A DNA stretch of 64,000 nucleotides from contig NZ_PEJS01000001.1 in assembly GCF_002750975.1 (NCBI RefSeq), positions 2,170,001 to 2,234,000 on the forward strand. The letters run 5' to 3'. Position 1 is the stretch's first letter; each line of letters starts with the position of its first letter. Made by a program: the position numbers and the translations under genes. The notes below the pieces were generated by a model. The model had not been told where the DNA came from. It saw only the letters and a program-made list of their open reading frames with translations, and did not search any database. Origin of the DNA: Stenotrophomonas indicatrix. Its GTDB lineage: Bacteria; Pseudomonadota; Gammaproteobacteria; Xanthomonadales; Xanthomonadaceae. Shown here in pieces: positions 27,314 through 35,116 of the stretch.

Positions 27314-28304
27314 TGCGCATCTCGAAGAAGTCGGTCTTGGTCTCGGTGAAGTTGTCGGCGTAGGCCTTGATCCACGGCATCACGTTGTCGGTGGTGTCGC
27401 TGTACAGGCGCTCGATGCCGAGCATGCCGGCCATCTTGTTGGCGCGGTACTTCACGTAGCGCACCATCTCGTCCACGTCGATGCCATCGATGCCATCCAG
27501 CACCTCCGCCGACCACTGGGTTTCCAGTTCAATGGCGTGTTCGAACGACTGGTGCACGTAGGCGGTCAGCTCGCTGGTCTGCAGTTCCGGGTTCTCGCCG
27601 ATGATGGCGCGGATCAGCTCGCTGATGAACTTGGTGTGGGCCAGCTCATCACGGTTGATGAAGCTGATGATCTTGCCGGTGCCGTTCATGCGGTTCTGCC
27701 GCACCATGTTGTAGAAGTACGCGAAACCGGAATAGAAGTTGATGCCTTCCAGGATCGAGGACTGGATCAACGACTTCAGCAGGGTTTCGGCAGTCTTCTC
27801 GCGCATGAAATCGTCATAGGCCCCCATGATCGGCGCGTTGCGCTTGATGATGGTGGGATGGGTGCGGGCGATCTCGAAGATGCGGTTCTGGTTGGGCAGG
27901 TCGGTGATCGAGGCCAGCACGTAGCTGTAGCTCTCGTTGTGGATCACCTCCTGCTGGCCGATGATCGCCGCGTTGGCGTGCGCGGCCGGATCGGTGATGT
28001 ACTCGGCGACGTTGTAGATGAAGCGCGTCTGCGGCGAATCCAGCGTGGCCAGCAGGCCGATGATGGAATCGTAGGCGTTCTTCTCGCGCGCGTTGAGCTC
28101 GCCGTACTGGCGTGCATCCACCTTCATGTCCACCTCGTCGGGGATCCAGAAGTTGGTCGACAGCTCCTTGTAGGCGCGATAGAACGACGGGTACGGAATG
28201 TCGTTCCAGTTCAGGATGCCGCTGGTGCGGCCGTTGATGATGCCGGTGCTGCGGTTGGGGTGGCGCGGTTCGAGGATCTTGATGCGGTCCAGGGGTGTTG
28301 CCAT
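27264..28304 (-). CDS. nrdB: Ribonucleoside-diphosphate reductase beta subunit NrdB
   Basis: A 346-residue class I radical-generating subunit. Iron ligands are seen as Asp in LLATLDSPQ, Glu and His in GQQEVIHNESY, Glu in ILEGINFYSGF, and Glu/His in INRDELAHTKF. The tyrosyl-radical residue is the Tyr of HNESY, four residues after the ligand His, so it is a tyrosine type and not a Phe (Ic) type. It pairs with NrdA encoded upstream. The ATG at 28304 follows a GGAAAG site. Confidence 0.93.
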   Translation of the reverse strand: MATPLDRIKILEPRHPNRSTGIINGRTSGILNWNDIPYPSFYRAYKELSTNFWIPDEVDMKVDARQYGELNAREKNAYDSIIGLLATLDSPQTRFIYNVAEYITDPAAHANAAIIGQQEVIHNESYSYVLASITDLPNQNRIFEIARTHPTIIKRNAPIMGAYDDFMREKTAETLLKSLIQSSILEGINFYSGFAYFYNMVRQNRMNGTGKIISFINRDELAHTKFISELIRAIIGENPELQTSELTAYVHQSFEHAIELETQWSAEVLDGIDGIDVDEMVRYVKYRANKMAGMLGIERLYSDTTDNVMPWIKAYADNFTETKTDFFEMRNASYKKTNVDNGFDDL

Positions 28305-28320
28305 GGTCTTTCCTGCAGAG

Positions 28321-28399
28321 GTAGCGCCGGGCCATGCCCGGCGGAAGGGAAGGTGCGGTGGTCGCGCGGTGCGCTCGCCGGGCATGGCCCGGCGCTACC
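28321..28399. repeat. Inverted pair of SMAG palindromes inside the nrdA-nrdB gap
   Basis: A plus copy (28321-28343) and a minus copy (28377-28399) of the GCCGGGC..GCCCGGC subtype fill the 113 bp gap between nrdA and nrdB. In a transcript they would form a strong hairpin, able to stabilise one part of the mRNA and set different nrdA and nrdB levels. Confidence 0.85.
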
Positions 28400-28417
28400 G
28401 CGGCTGGAGCGCATTGA

Positions 28418-30796
28418 TCAGCTCGAGCACCACTCGCATTCGCTGATGTCGATGTCGTTGGAGCGCACGTAGTAGGTGGTCTTCAACCCTTCCCGCCAGG
28501 CACTCAGGTGCAGCTCCAGCAGCGTGCTGGCGCGGATCGTGCTGGGCACGTACAGGTTGAAGCTGATCGACTGGTCCACATGGCGCTGGCGGCGTGCGTT
28601 CTGCCGCACGCTGGCGAACTGGTCGACCTTGTAGGCACCCTTCTCGTAGTACGGCCAGGTGTCCAGCGACAGGCCAGGCGCGGCCACCGGTCGTCGGAAG
28701 TCCTTCTTTTCCTCGTAGTAGAACGCGCTGTAGATCGGATCGATCGACGCGGTGGAGCCGGCGATCTGCGCGGTGCTCATGTTCGGCGCCACCGCCAGCA
28801 GCCAGCCATTGCGCAGGCCGTTGGTCGCCACCTCGCGCGCAAGACTGTCCCAGGCCGCGCCACTGTAATCGCGGTCACGGAAATAGTTGCCGTTGTGCCA
28901 GTCGCTGCCGGCGAACATCGGATAGCTGCCCTTCTCCTTGGCCAGCTGCGCGCTGGCCTGGATGGTCAGGAAGTTGATGCGCTCGAACAGGCGATCGGAC
29001 AGTTCCTCGGCCTCGGGCGATTCCCAATGGATCGCCTGCTGTGCCAGCAGGTGGTGCCAGCCGAACGTGCCCAGGCCGATGGCGCGGTACTTGCGGTTGG
29101 TGATGGTGGCCTGCGGCACCGGCAGCGCATTGAGATCGATCACGTTGTCGAGCATGCGCACCTGGATCGGAATCAACCGTTCCAGCACATCCTTGGCCAG
29201 CAGATCCTCGGGGGCGGTGATGGCACGGCCGAGGTTGATCGACGACAGGTTGCAGACCACGAAGTCGCCCGCGCGGCGGGTAGTGACGATCTGGTCGCCG
29301 CTGACGATCTCCTGGATCATCCGCGTCGGGCTCATGTTCTGCAGGATCTCGGTGCACAGGTTGCTGGAATAGACCATGCCCGCATGCTTGTTCGGGTTCT
29401 TCCGGTTCACTTCGTCGCGGTAGAACAGGAACGGGTTGCCGGTTTCCAGCTGGCTGAGCATGATCCGCTTGAACAGGTCGATCGCCTTCACCGTGCGACG
29501 GCTGATGCGTTCGTCGGCCACCAGCTCGGCGTAGCGGTCACGGAAGCTGCCCTGCCCTCGCTTCTCGTCGTAGAAATCCTGCAGGTACCAGCCCTTGGCC
29601 TGCTTCACCTCGTGCGGATCGAACAGGTACCAGTCGGCACGGCGCTCGACGGCCTCCATGAACAGGTCCGGCACGCAGATGGCGGTGAACACATCATGCG
29701 CACGCAGGCGCTGGTCGCCGTTGTTCAGGCGCAGGTCCATGAACGCCTCGATGTCGCGGTGCCAGATGTCCAGGTACACCGCCACTGCACCCTTGCGCTG
29801 GCCGAGCTGGTCGACCGACACCGCCGTGTTGTTGAGCTGCTTGATCCACGGCACCACGCCGCCGGACGAGTTGGGCACGCCGCGGATCGGCGCGCCACTG
29901 CTGCGCACGTACCCCAGGTACGCACCCACACCACCACCGTGCTTGGACACGCGGGCGATATCGGTGTTGGAGTCATAGATGCCCTGCAGGCTGTCGTCCA
30001 CCGTGTCGATGAAGCAGCTCGACAGCTGGCCGCCGACCTTGCCGGCATTGGCCAGGGTCGGCGTGGCCACGGTCATGTACAGGTTGGACAACGCCCAGTA
30101 CGCCTCGCCCACCAGCTGCATGCGGCGCACGCGGCCGCTCTCACCAGCCCCGCCCTCGTTCTGCATCAGGTACAGGGCAATGGTCAGCCAACGTTCCTGC
30201 GGCAGCTCATACACCTCGCGGCTGCGATCGGTAGCCAGGTAGCGCGTGGCCAGCAGGTACAGCCCGTTGTAGGCGAACAGACGATCGCGCTCGGGGTCGA
30301 TCATCTCGCCGGCCTGCTGCAGCTCTTCCTTCGAATAGCAGCGCAGGATGTCATTGCTGTAGATGCCGCGGTCGGCCAGGCTTTCCTGCAGGCCCACGAA
30401 GGAGCCGTACTTCAGGCTGACATCGTAGAAGCGGTTGCGGCTGGCGCGCTTGTACAGCCGGCGCAGGTACAGGCGTGCAGCGAACTGCTCCCACTGCGGC
30501 GCGACAAGGTCGACGCGCGATTCCGCTTCGCGGATCAGCAGATCCACCAGATCATCGGCACTGATGCTGGGCTTGCGTTCGACCATCGCCAGCACCACGC
30601 GGCGATAGTCGGCCACATCCAGCTGCGGCAGCTCGGCGTGGATGGTGTCGATGCTGCGCAGCAGGCGCGCCGCATCGAACGGCAGGCGACGATTGCCGGC
30701 CTCCTTGGTGATCCAGGTCGGCATGCGCTCGCCGCTGGCGCGCATGGCGTCGCCGGCGCCGGCCAGGTCGGCCACGCGGAAGGTACTGTCGGTCAT
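28418..30796 (-). CDS. nrdA: Ribonucleoside-diphosphate reductase alpha subunit NrdA
   Basis: A 792-residue class Ia-type large subunit. An ATP-cone (regulatory) domain lies at residues ~25-110. Active-site motifs are GGQLSSCF (first redox Cys), NLCTEI (Asn, Cys and Glu of the radical site), GLGTFGWHHLL, and the C-terminal shuttle cysteines CEWCSS. The enzyme reduces ribonucleotides to deoxyribonucleotides with NrdB. The ATG at 30796 is the start of the conserved protein; the frame upstream is shadow. Tandem NrdR-like boxes lie 269-316 bp upstream. Confidence 0.95.
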   Translation of the reverse strand: MTDSTFRVADLAGAGDAMRASGERMPTWITKEAGNRRLPFDAARLLRSIDTIHAELPQLDVADYRRVVLAMVERKPSISADDLVDLLIREAESRVDLVAPQWEQFAARLYLRRLYKRASRNRFYDVSLKYGSFVGLQESLADRGIYSNDILRCYSKEELQQAGEMIDPERDRLFAYNGLYLLATRYLATDRSREVYELPQERWLTIALYLMQNEGGAGESGRVRRMQLVGEAYWALSNLYMTVATPTLANAGKVGGQLSSCFIDTVDDSLQGIYDSNTDIARVSKHGGGVGAYLGYVRSSGAPIRGVPNSSGGVVPWIKQLNNTAVSVDQLGQRKGAVAVYLDIWHRDIEAFMDLRLNNGDQRLRAHDVFTAICVPDLFMEAVERRADWYLFDPHEVKQAKGWYLQDFYDEKRGQGSFRDRYAELVADERISRRTVKAIDLFKRIMLSQLETGNPFLFYRDEVNRKNPNKHAGMVYSSNLCTEILQNMSPTRMIQEIVSGDQIVTTRRAGDFVVCNLSSINLGRAITAPEDLLAKDVLERLIPIQVRMLDNVIDLNALPVPQATITNRKYRAIGLGTFGWHHLLAQQAIHWESPEAEELSDRLFERINFLTIQASAQLAKEKGSYPMFAGSDWHNGNYFRDRDYSGAAWDSLAREVATNGLRNGWLLAVAPNMSTAQIAGSTASIDPIYSAFYYEEKKDFRRPVAAPGLSLDTWPYYEKGAYKVDQFASVRQNARRQRHVDQSISFNLYVPSTIRASTLLELHLSAWREGLKTTYYVRSNDIDISECEWCSS

Positions 30797-31227
30797 GGTG
30801 GTGGAACTCCAGGCTCGTGCGCGCGTCGGCGCCCGATGCCATGGCGGCCCTGCACGCGATACCGGCGCACGGGGCGAACGGGTGAAGTGCCAAGGGGCGG
30901 GAACACAGGTCGTCGGCATCTGCCTGCGCCTGCGGCCGGTATCCGGGCCGTGGGGGCGACCTGCGTCCGCACGATGGCGGCCGCGTCGACACGGCAAGCC
31001 TTCAGGGGCGGGCCGCGGGACGTTTGCTGCATGTCCGGCGGCGGCGGCTGACCGGGAGTGACAGCCACAACATAGTGGGGATATTCCGAGCCGTCAACAC
31101 AAGATGCGGTGATCACGCGCCAGCGCGACCATCGGTCGCAGGATGCCGTGTTGCACGTGCGCGGCCTTGTCGACGCTGAGCGCATCCCCAGTTCGGTACA
31201 ACGTCAACTTTCATTGGAACACCGCCC
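30797..31227. other. Non-coding region between divergent nrdA and the reductase gene
   Basis: 431 bp with no convincing gene. It holds two NrdR-like boxes and the start signals of both flanking genes. The part nearer to nrdA is very GC-rich and would be its 5' leader; nothing else is recognised. Confidence 0.6.
31065..31112 (-). promoter_or_regulatory. Tandem NrdR boxes upstream of nrdA
   Basis: Box 1 CCACAACATAGTGGGG (31065-31080) and box 2 ACACAAGATGCGGTGA (31097-31112) resemble the NrdR consensus of ACAC..ATAT..GTGT form. Their centres are 32 bp apart, about three helical turns, which is the usual NrdR spacing. NrdR represses ribonucleotide reductase genes. Confidence 0.6.
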
Positions 31228-32205
31228 ATGCGCGCTGCCCTGTACTCCTCCTTCGGCGATCCAGCCCAGGTCCTCGCCGTTGCCGATGCCCCCCTGCCCG
31301 AACCCGGTCCCGGCGAAGTACGCATCCGCACCGTGCTGGCCTCGATCCACAACCACGATCTGCTGACCGTGCGTGGCCTGTATGGCTACAAGCCGACGCT
31401 GCCGGCGATCGGCGGCAGCGAAGCACTGGGCGTGGTCGATGCGCTCGGCGAAGGCGTCGACGGCCTGCAGATCGGCCAGCGGGTTGCCGCCGCCTCCGTG
31501 CACGGCACATGGGCCGAGGCGTTCATCGCACCGGCGCGGATGGTGATCCCGATGCCGGACGCGATCGCCGATGAAATGGCCGCACAGCTGATCGCCATGC
31601 CGCTGAGCGCGTTGATGCTGCTGGAATTCCTGCACGTCGAGCAGGGCCAGTGGATCGTGCAGAACACCGCCAACGGTGCCGTCGGCAAATCGCTGGCGAT
31701 GCTCGCAAAGGCGCGCGGCGTGCACGTGGCCAACCTGGTGCGCAATGCCGAGGCCGTGGCGCAACTGCAGGCACTGGGCATCGATCACGTATTCGATACC
31801 TCGGTGGACGGCTGGAAGGACCGCGTGCGCGAAGCCACCGGGCAAGCGCAGGCCGCTGCTGCAGTCGATTCCATCGGTGGCGATGCCAGCGGCGACCTGG
31901 TCGACCTGCTCGGCCACCACGGCACCCTGGTCTCTTTCGGTGTGATGAGCGGCGAACCGATGCGCATTCCCGCCGGCGGCCTGATCTACAAGGAAGCCAC
32001 GGTGAAGGGCTTCTGGGGCAGCAAGGTCAGCCAGGCAATGGCGGTGGAAGACAAGCGGCGGTTGGTGGGTGAACTGCTGAAGCGTGCGGCCGGGGGTGAA
32101 CTGACCCTGCCGGTGGAGCAGATCTTCGCATTGGACGACATCGCCCAGGCGGCGAAAGCCGGCGCCGGATCGGGCCGCAATGGCAAGGTGCTGCTTCGCG
32201 CGTGA
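31228..32205 (+). CDS. Zinc-type alcohol dehydrogenase / quinone oxidoreductase family protein
   Basis: A 325-residue medium-chain dehydrogenase/reductase. The GroES-like N-terminal domain (GSEALGVVDALGEGV) is followed by the nucleotide-binding domain with NTANGAVGKSLAMLAKARG near residue 146. No structural zinc cysteines are seen, so it groups with quinone reductases or enoyl reductases of MECR type. It is divergent from nrdA and stands alone. NADPH is the probable cofactor; substrate unknown. Confidence 0.82.
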   Translation: MRAALYSSFGDPAQVLAVADAPLPEPGPGEVRIRTVLASIHNHDLLTVRGLYGYKPTLPAIGGSEALGVVDALGEGVDGLQIGQRVAAASVHGTWAEAFIAPARMVIPMPDAIADEMAAQLIAMPLSALMLLEFLHVEQGQWIVQNTANGAVGKSLAMLAKARGVHVANLVRNAEAVAQLQALGIDHVFDTSVDGWKDRVREATGQAQAAAAVDSIGGDASGDLVDLLGHHGTLVSFGVMSGEPMRIPAGGLIYKEATVKGFWGSKVSQAMAVEDKRRLVGELLKRAAGGELTLPVEQIFALDDIAQAAKAGAGSGRNGKVLLRA

Positions 32206-32211
32206 TGCCCA

Positions 32212-32281
32212 CGGGGTCGGATCCCTTTCCGAAAGGGAAGGGCTCTGACCCTGCAGGAGCGTGCGGACCAACGGTCCGCAC
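32212..32281. terminator. Two adjacent intergenic hairpins after the reductase gene
   Basis: The first is an imperfect palindrome (32213-32253) with core CCCTTTCC-GAAA-GGGAAGGG and GGTC/GACC ends. The second is GTGCGGACC-AA-CGGTCCGCAC (32261-32281). The second stem also occurs at 35058-35083, so these are probably dispersed palindromes that serve as terminators. Confidence 0.6.
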
Positions 32282-32425
32282 CCACCGGGATGGTCTGCCG
32301 CACCGAGGCCGCCGACTTTCGTTAAGAACCTGTGATGTATAACTGAATGCGCTTTCGTCATTGGAAGGTGCACTCACCCGCGTGCGGTACTGACGGCTCC
32401 TCCACCGTTTGGCGTAGTCGCTTCC

Positions 32426-35047
32426 ATGTATCGCACCACCCTGCTTTCCAGCGCGGTCGCGCTGGCCCTCGTCGCTGGCACCGCCGGCGCTGCTGAAACC
32501 GCCGACACCGGCAAGGACAGCACCACCCTCGGCACCGTGCTGGTGACCGGCTCGAACATCAAGCGCAGCGACACCGCCGGTCCCAATCCGGTGCAGATCG
32601 TCACCCGCGAGCAGATCCTGCAGACCGGCCGCTCCACCCTTACCGACGTGCTGCGCAACCTGTCGGCCAACGCCGGCAACAGTTTCGACGAGCAGTACAC
32701 CGGCAGCTTCGCTGCGGGCTCGGCCTCGATCGGCCTGCGCGGCCTGTCACCGAAGAACACGCTGGTACTGGTCAACGGCTACCGCGTGGCCAACTTCGGT
32801 TTTGCGCTCAACACCCAGGACACCTTCGTCGACCTCAATGCGCTGCCGATCAGCGCGGTCGAGCGCATCGAAGTGCTGAAGGATGGCGCCTCGGCGGTGT
32901 ACGGCTCGGACGCCATCGCCGGCGTCATCAACATCATCCTGCGTCGCGACTTCCAGGGCGTGGAAGTCGGCGGTGGTTTCGGCACCGCCACCCAGGGCGG
33001 CCTGAACGAGCGCAAGGCCAACCTGCTGGCCGGCTTCGGTGACCTCGAGCAGCAAGGCTGGAACGTGCTGTTCGGGCTGGACCTGCTCAAGCGCGACCGC
33101 CTCGATGCTGACCAGCGCGCGTACACCCGCGACGGCGATTTCCGCGACAAGCCCGGTGGCCGCCTCGCCGGCTGGTCCACCGCCGGTGGCAACTGGCTGT
33201 CCAATCCGCGCGCACCGCAGCCGTTCTCGCCCTGCCCCGAGGGCAGCGAGCTGCGTCCCTACAGCGACTTCGGCAGCACCCTGCCCGGCCAGGCCTGCGC
33301 CTTCAACGCGCAGCCGTTCAAGACCCTGCAGCCCGGCGCCGAGCGCCTGCAGGCATCGTTGAGCGCGACCTATCGCTTCAGTGACAGCGTCGAAGCCTTC
33401 GCCGACGTGCTGTACAGCCACAACAAGGCCGACCAGATCTTCAGCGCCCCGCTGACGGTCGGCCCGGGCCTGCGTGCCTACAATCCCGCTACAGGTACGC
33501 TGACCGATATCGCCGCTGTCCTGCCGGTCGGCCATCCGAACAATCCGGGCAGCACGCCACTGCCGTTCGAGTACACCTTCTTCGATCTCGGCCCGCGTCT
33601 GAAGGACAACACCCAGGTGTTCTACCGCGCCCTCGCCGGCGTACGTGGCACCGGTGAACGCTGGGACTGGGAAGTGGCCGCACTGACCTCGCAGAGTGCG
33701 CAGCGCGAGTACGTGGACAACTTCGTTGACCGCTACGCCTTCCAGCAGATCCTGCGCGACGGCAGCTACAACTTCCTCGATCCGTCCAGCACGCCGGGCG
33801 CACTGGACGAACTGCGCCTGCAGACCAAGCGCCCGGGCTGGTACAAGCTGCACTCGCTCAACGTCAAGGCATCGACCTCGTTGTGGGAACTGCCGGCGGG
33901 TGCGATCGGCTTCGCCTGGGGCGCGGAATTCCGCAAGGAATCGCTGGACGCGCGCACCAGTGCGCAGGTGCTGTCCGGTACTGAACTGCGCCCGGCGATC
34001 AACATCGTCGACGGCGAGCGCCAGGTCAGTGCCGCCTATGCCGAGTTCAGCGTGCCGCTGCATCGCACGCTGGAGCTGCAGGTAGCCGGCCGCGGTGACC
34101 ACTACGATGACTTCGGCAAGGCATTCTCGCCGAAGTTCGCGCTGCGCTGGCAACCACTGGACAGCCTGCTGCTGCGTGGCTCGTTCTCGCGTGGTTTCCG
34201 TGCACCGTCGCTGCCGGAGATCGCACCGGGGCAGACCATCAGCTACGGCTCGGTGGTCGACCCGTTCGATCCACTGCAGCCGGGCGGCAGCCGCGGCGTG
34301 ACCAACCTGCGTACCGGCAATCCGGACCTGAAGGCCGAACGCTCGCGCAACCTCAACGTCGGCGCCGTGTGGTCACCCGATGCCGATTCCAGCATCGGCC
34401 TGGACTGGTACCGCATTGAACAGGACAACCTGGTCAAGCCGGACAGCGCGCAGTTCATCGTCGACAACCCGGGACTGTTCCCCGGTCGCGTGCAGCGCGA
34501 TGCGCAGGGCCGCATCCAGATCATCACCAACCAGTACGCCAACCAGGGCGAGCTGACCACCTCGGGCATCGACCTGGAAGCCAACCGTACCTTCCGTACC
34601 GACGGCTGGGGCAACTTCACCGTGGCCGGCAGCTGGACCCACCTGCTCAGCTTCAAGCAGCCGCTGGTGGCCGGCCAGGCGCCATATGACGGCGCCGGCA
34701 ACAACCGCCATGGCGCGCTGCCACGCACCCGCGGCACCACTTCGTTGAACTGGGCGGTGGGCGACTGGAGCAGCACGCTGAGCCTGCAGTACGTGAGCGG
34801 CTATGACCAGCGCGTAGCCACGGCCACCAGCAATCCGGGCCTGCGCGATCGGGTCAAGCCATACCACCAGCTGGACCTGTACGTGGCCTATGAAGGCATT
34901 CCGAAGACCACGCTGTCGCTGTCGGTGCTGAACCTGACCGACAAGGACCCGCCGTTCGATCCGGCCGGCGGTTCCAACGGCTTCGACATCAGCCAGTACA
35001 ACCTGCGCGGGCAGTTCGTTTCGCTGGGCGCGCGCTACCGGTTCTGA
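32426..35047 (+). CDS. TonB-dependent receptor, large (carbohydrate/peptide type)
   Basis: An 873-residue receptor with a signal peptide cleaved near GTAGAAE, a plug with LGTVLVTGSNIKRSD and VERIEVLKDGASAVYGSDAIAGVINI, and a long barrel ending LGARYRF. A loop disulfide is likely between cysteines near residues 271 and 291. The SNIKRSD plug start is typical of receptors abundant in Xanthomonadaceae that import plant or peptide breakdown products, not classical siderophores. No Fur-like box is visible upstream. Substrate unknown. Confidence 0.88.
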   Translation: MYRTTLLSSAVALALVAGTAGAAETADTGKDSTTLGTVLVTGSNIKRSDTAGPNPVQIVTREQILQTGRSTLTDVLRNLSANAGNSFDEQYTGSFAAGSASIGLRGLSPKNTLVLVNGYRVANFGFALNTQDTFVDLNALPISAVERIEVLKDGASAVYGSDAIAGVINIILRRDFQGVEVGGGFGTATQGGLNERKANLLAGFGDLEQQGWNVLFGLDLLKRDRLDADQRAYTRDGDFRDKPGGRLAGWSTAGGNWLSNPRAPQPFSPCPEGSELRPYSDFGSTLPGQACAFNAQPFKTLQPGAERLQASLSATYRFSDSVEAFADVLYSHNKADQIFSAPLTVGPGLRAYNPATGTLTDIAAVLPVGHPNNPGSTPLPFEYTFFDLGPRLKDNTQVFYRALAGVRGTGERWDWEVAALTSQSAQREYVDNFVDRYAFQQILRDGSYNFLDPSSTPGALDELRLQTKRPGWYKLHSLNVKASTSLWELPAGAIGFAWGAEFRKESLDARTSAQVLSGTELRPAINIVDGERQVSAAYAEFSVPLHRTLELQVAGRGDHYDDFGKAFSPKFALRWQPLDSLLLRGSFSRGFRAPSLPEIAPGQTISYGSVVDPFDPLQPGGSRGVTNLRTGNPDLKAERSRNLNVGAVWSPDADSSIGLDWYRIEQDNLVKPDSAQFIVDNPGLFPGRVQRDAQGRIQIITNQYANQGELTTSGIDLEANRTFRTDGWGNFTVAGSWTHLLSFKQPLVAGQAPYDGAGNNRHGALPRTRGTTSLNWAVGDWSSTLSLQYVSGYDQRVATATSNPGLRDRVKPYHQLDLYVAYEGIPKTTLSLSVLNLTDKDPPFDPAGGSNGFDISQYNLRGQFVSLGARYRF

Positions 35048-35055
35048 TTGAACAG

Positions 35056-35085
35056 GAGGGTGCGGACCAACGGTCCGCACCCTCC
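35056..35085. terminator. Bidirectional terminator hairpin between receptor and betT
   Basis: A nearly perfect palindrome GGAGGGTGCGGACC-AA-CGGTCCGCACC.. (about 14 bp arms) sits between the convergent receptor and transporter genes. It shares its stem with the hairpin at 32261-32281. Confidence 0.65.
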
Positions 35086-35116
35086 AAAGGCAAGGGCCAT
35101 GCCCGGCGTGGCTGCA

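Noticed and set aside
28508..31051. An 847-codon open frame on the plus strand
   Set aside because: It lies antisense to nrdA throughout, with composition typical of a shadow frame.
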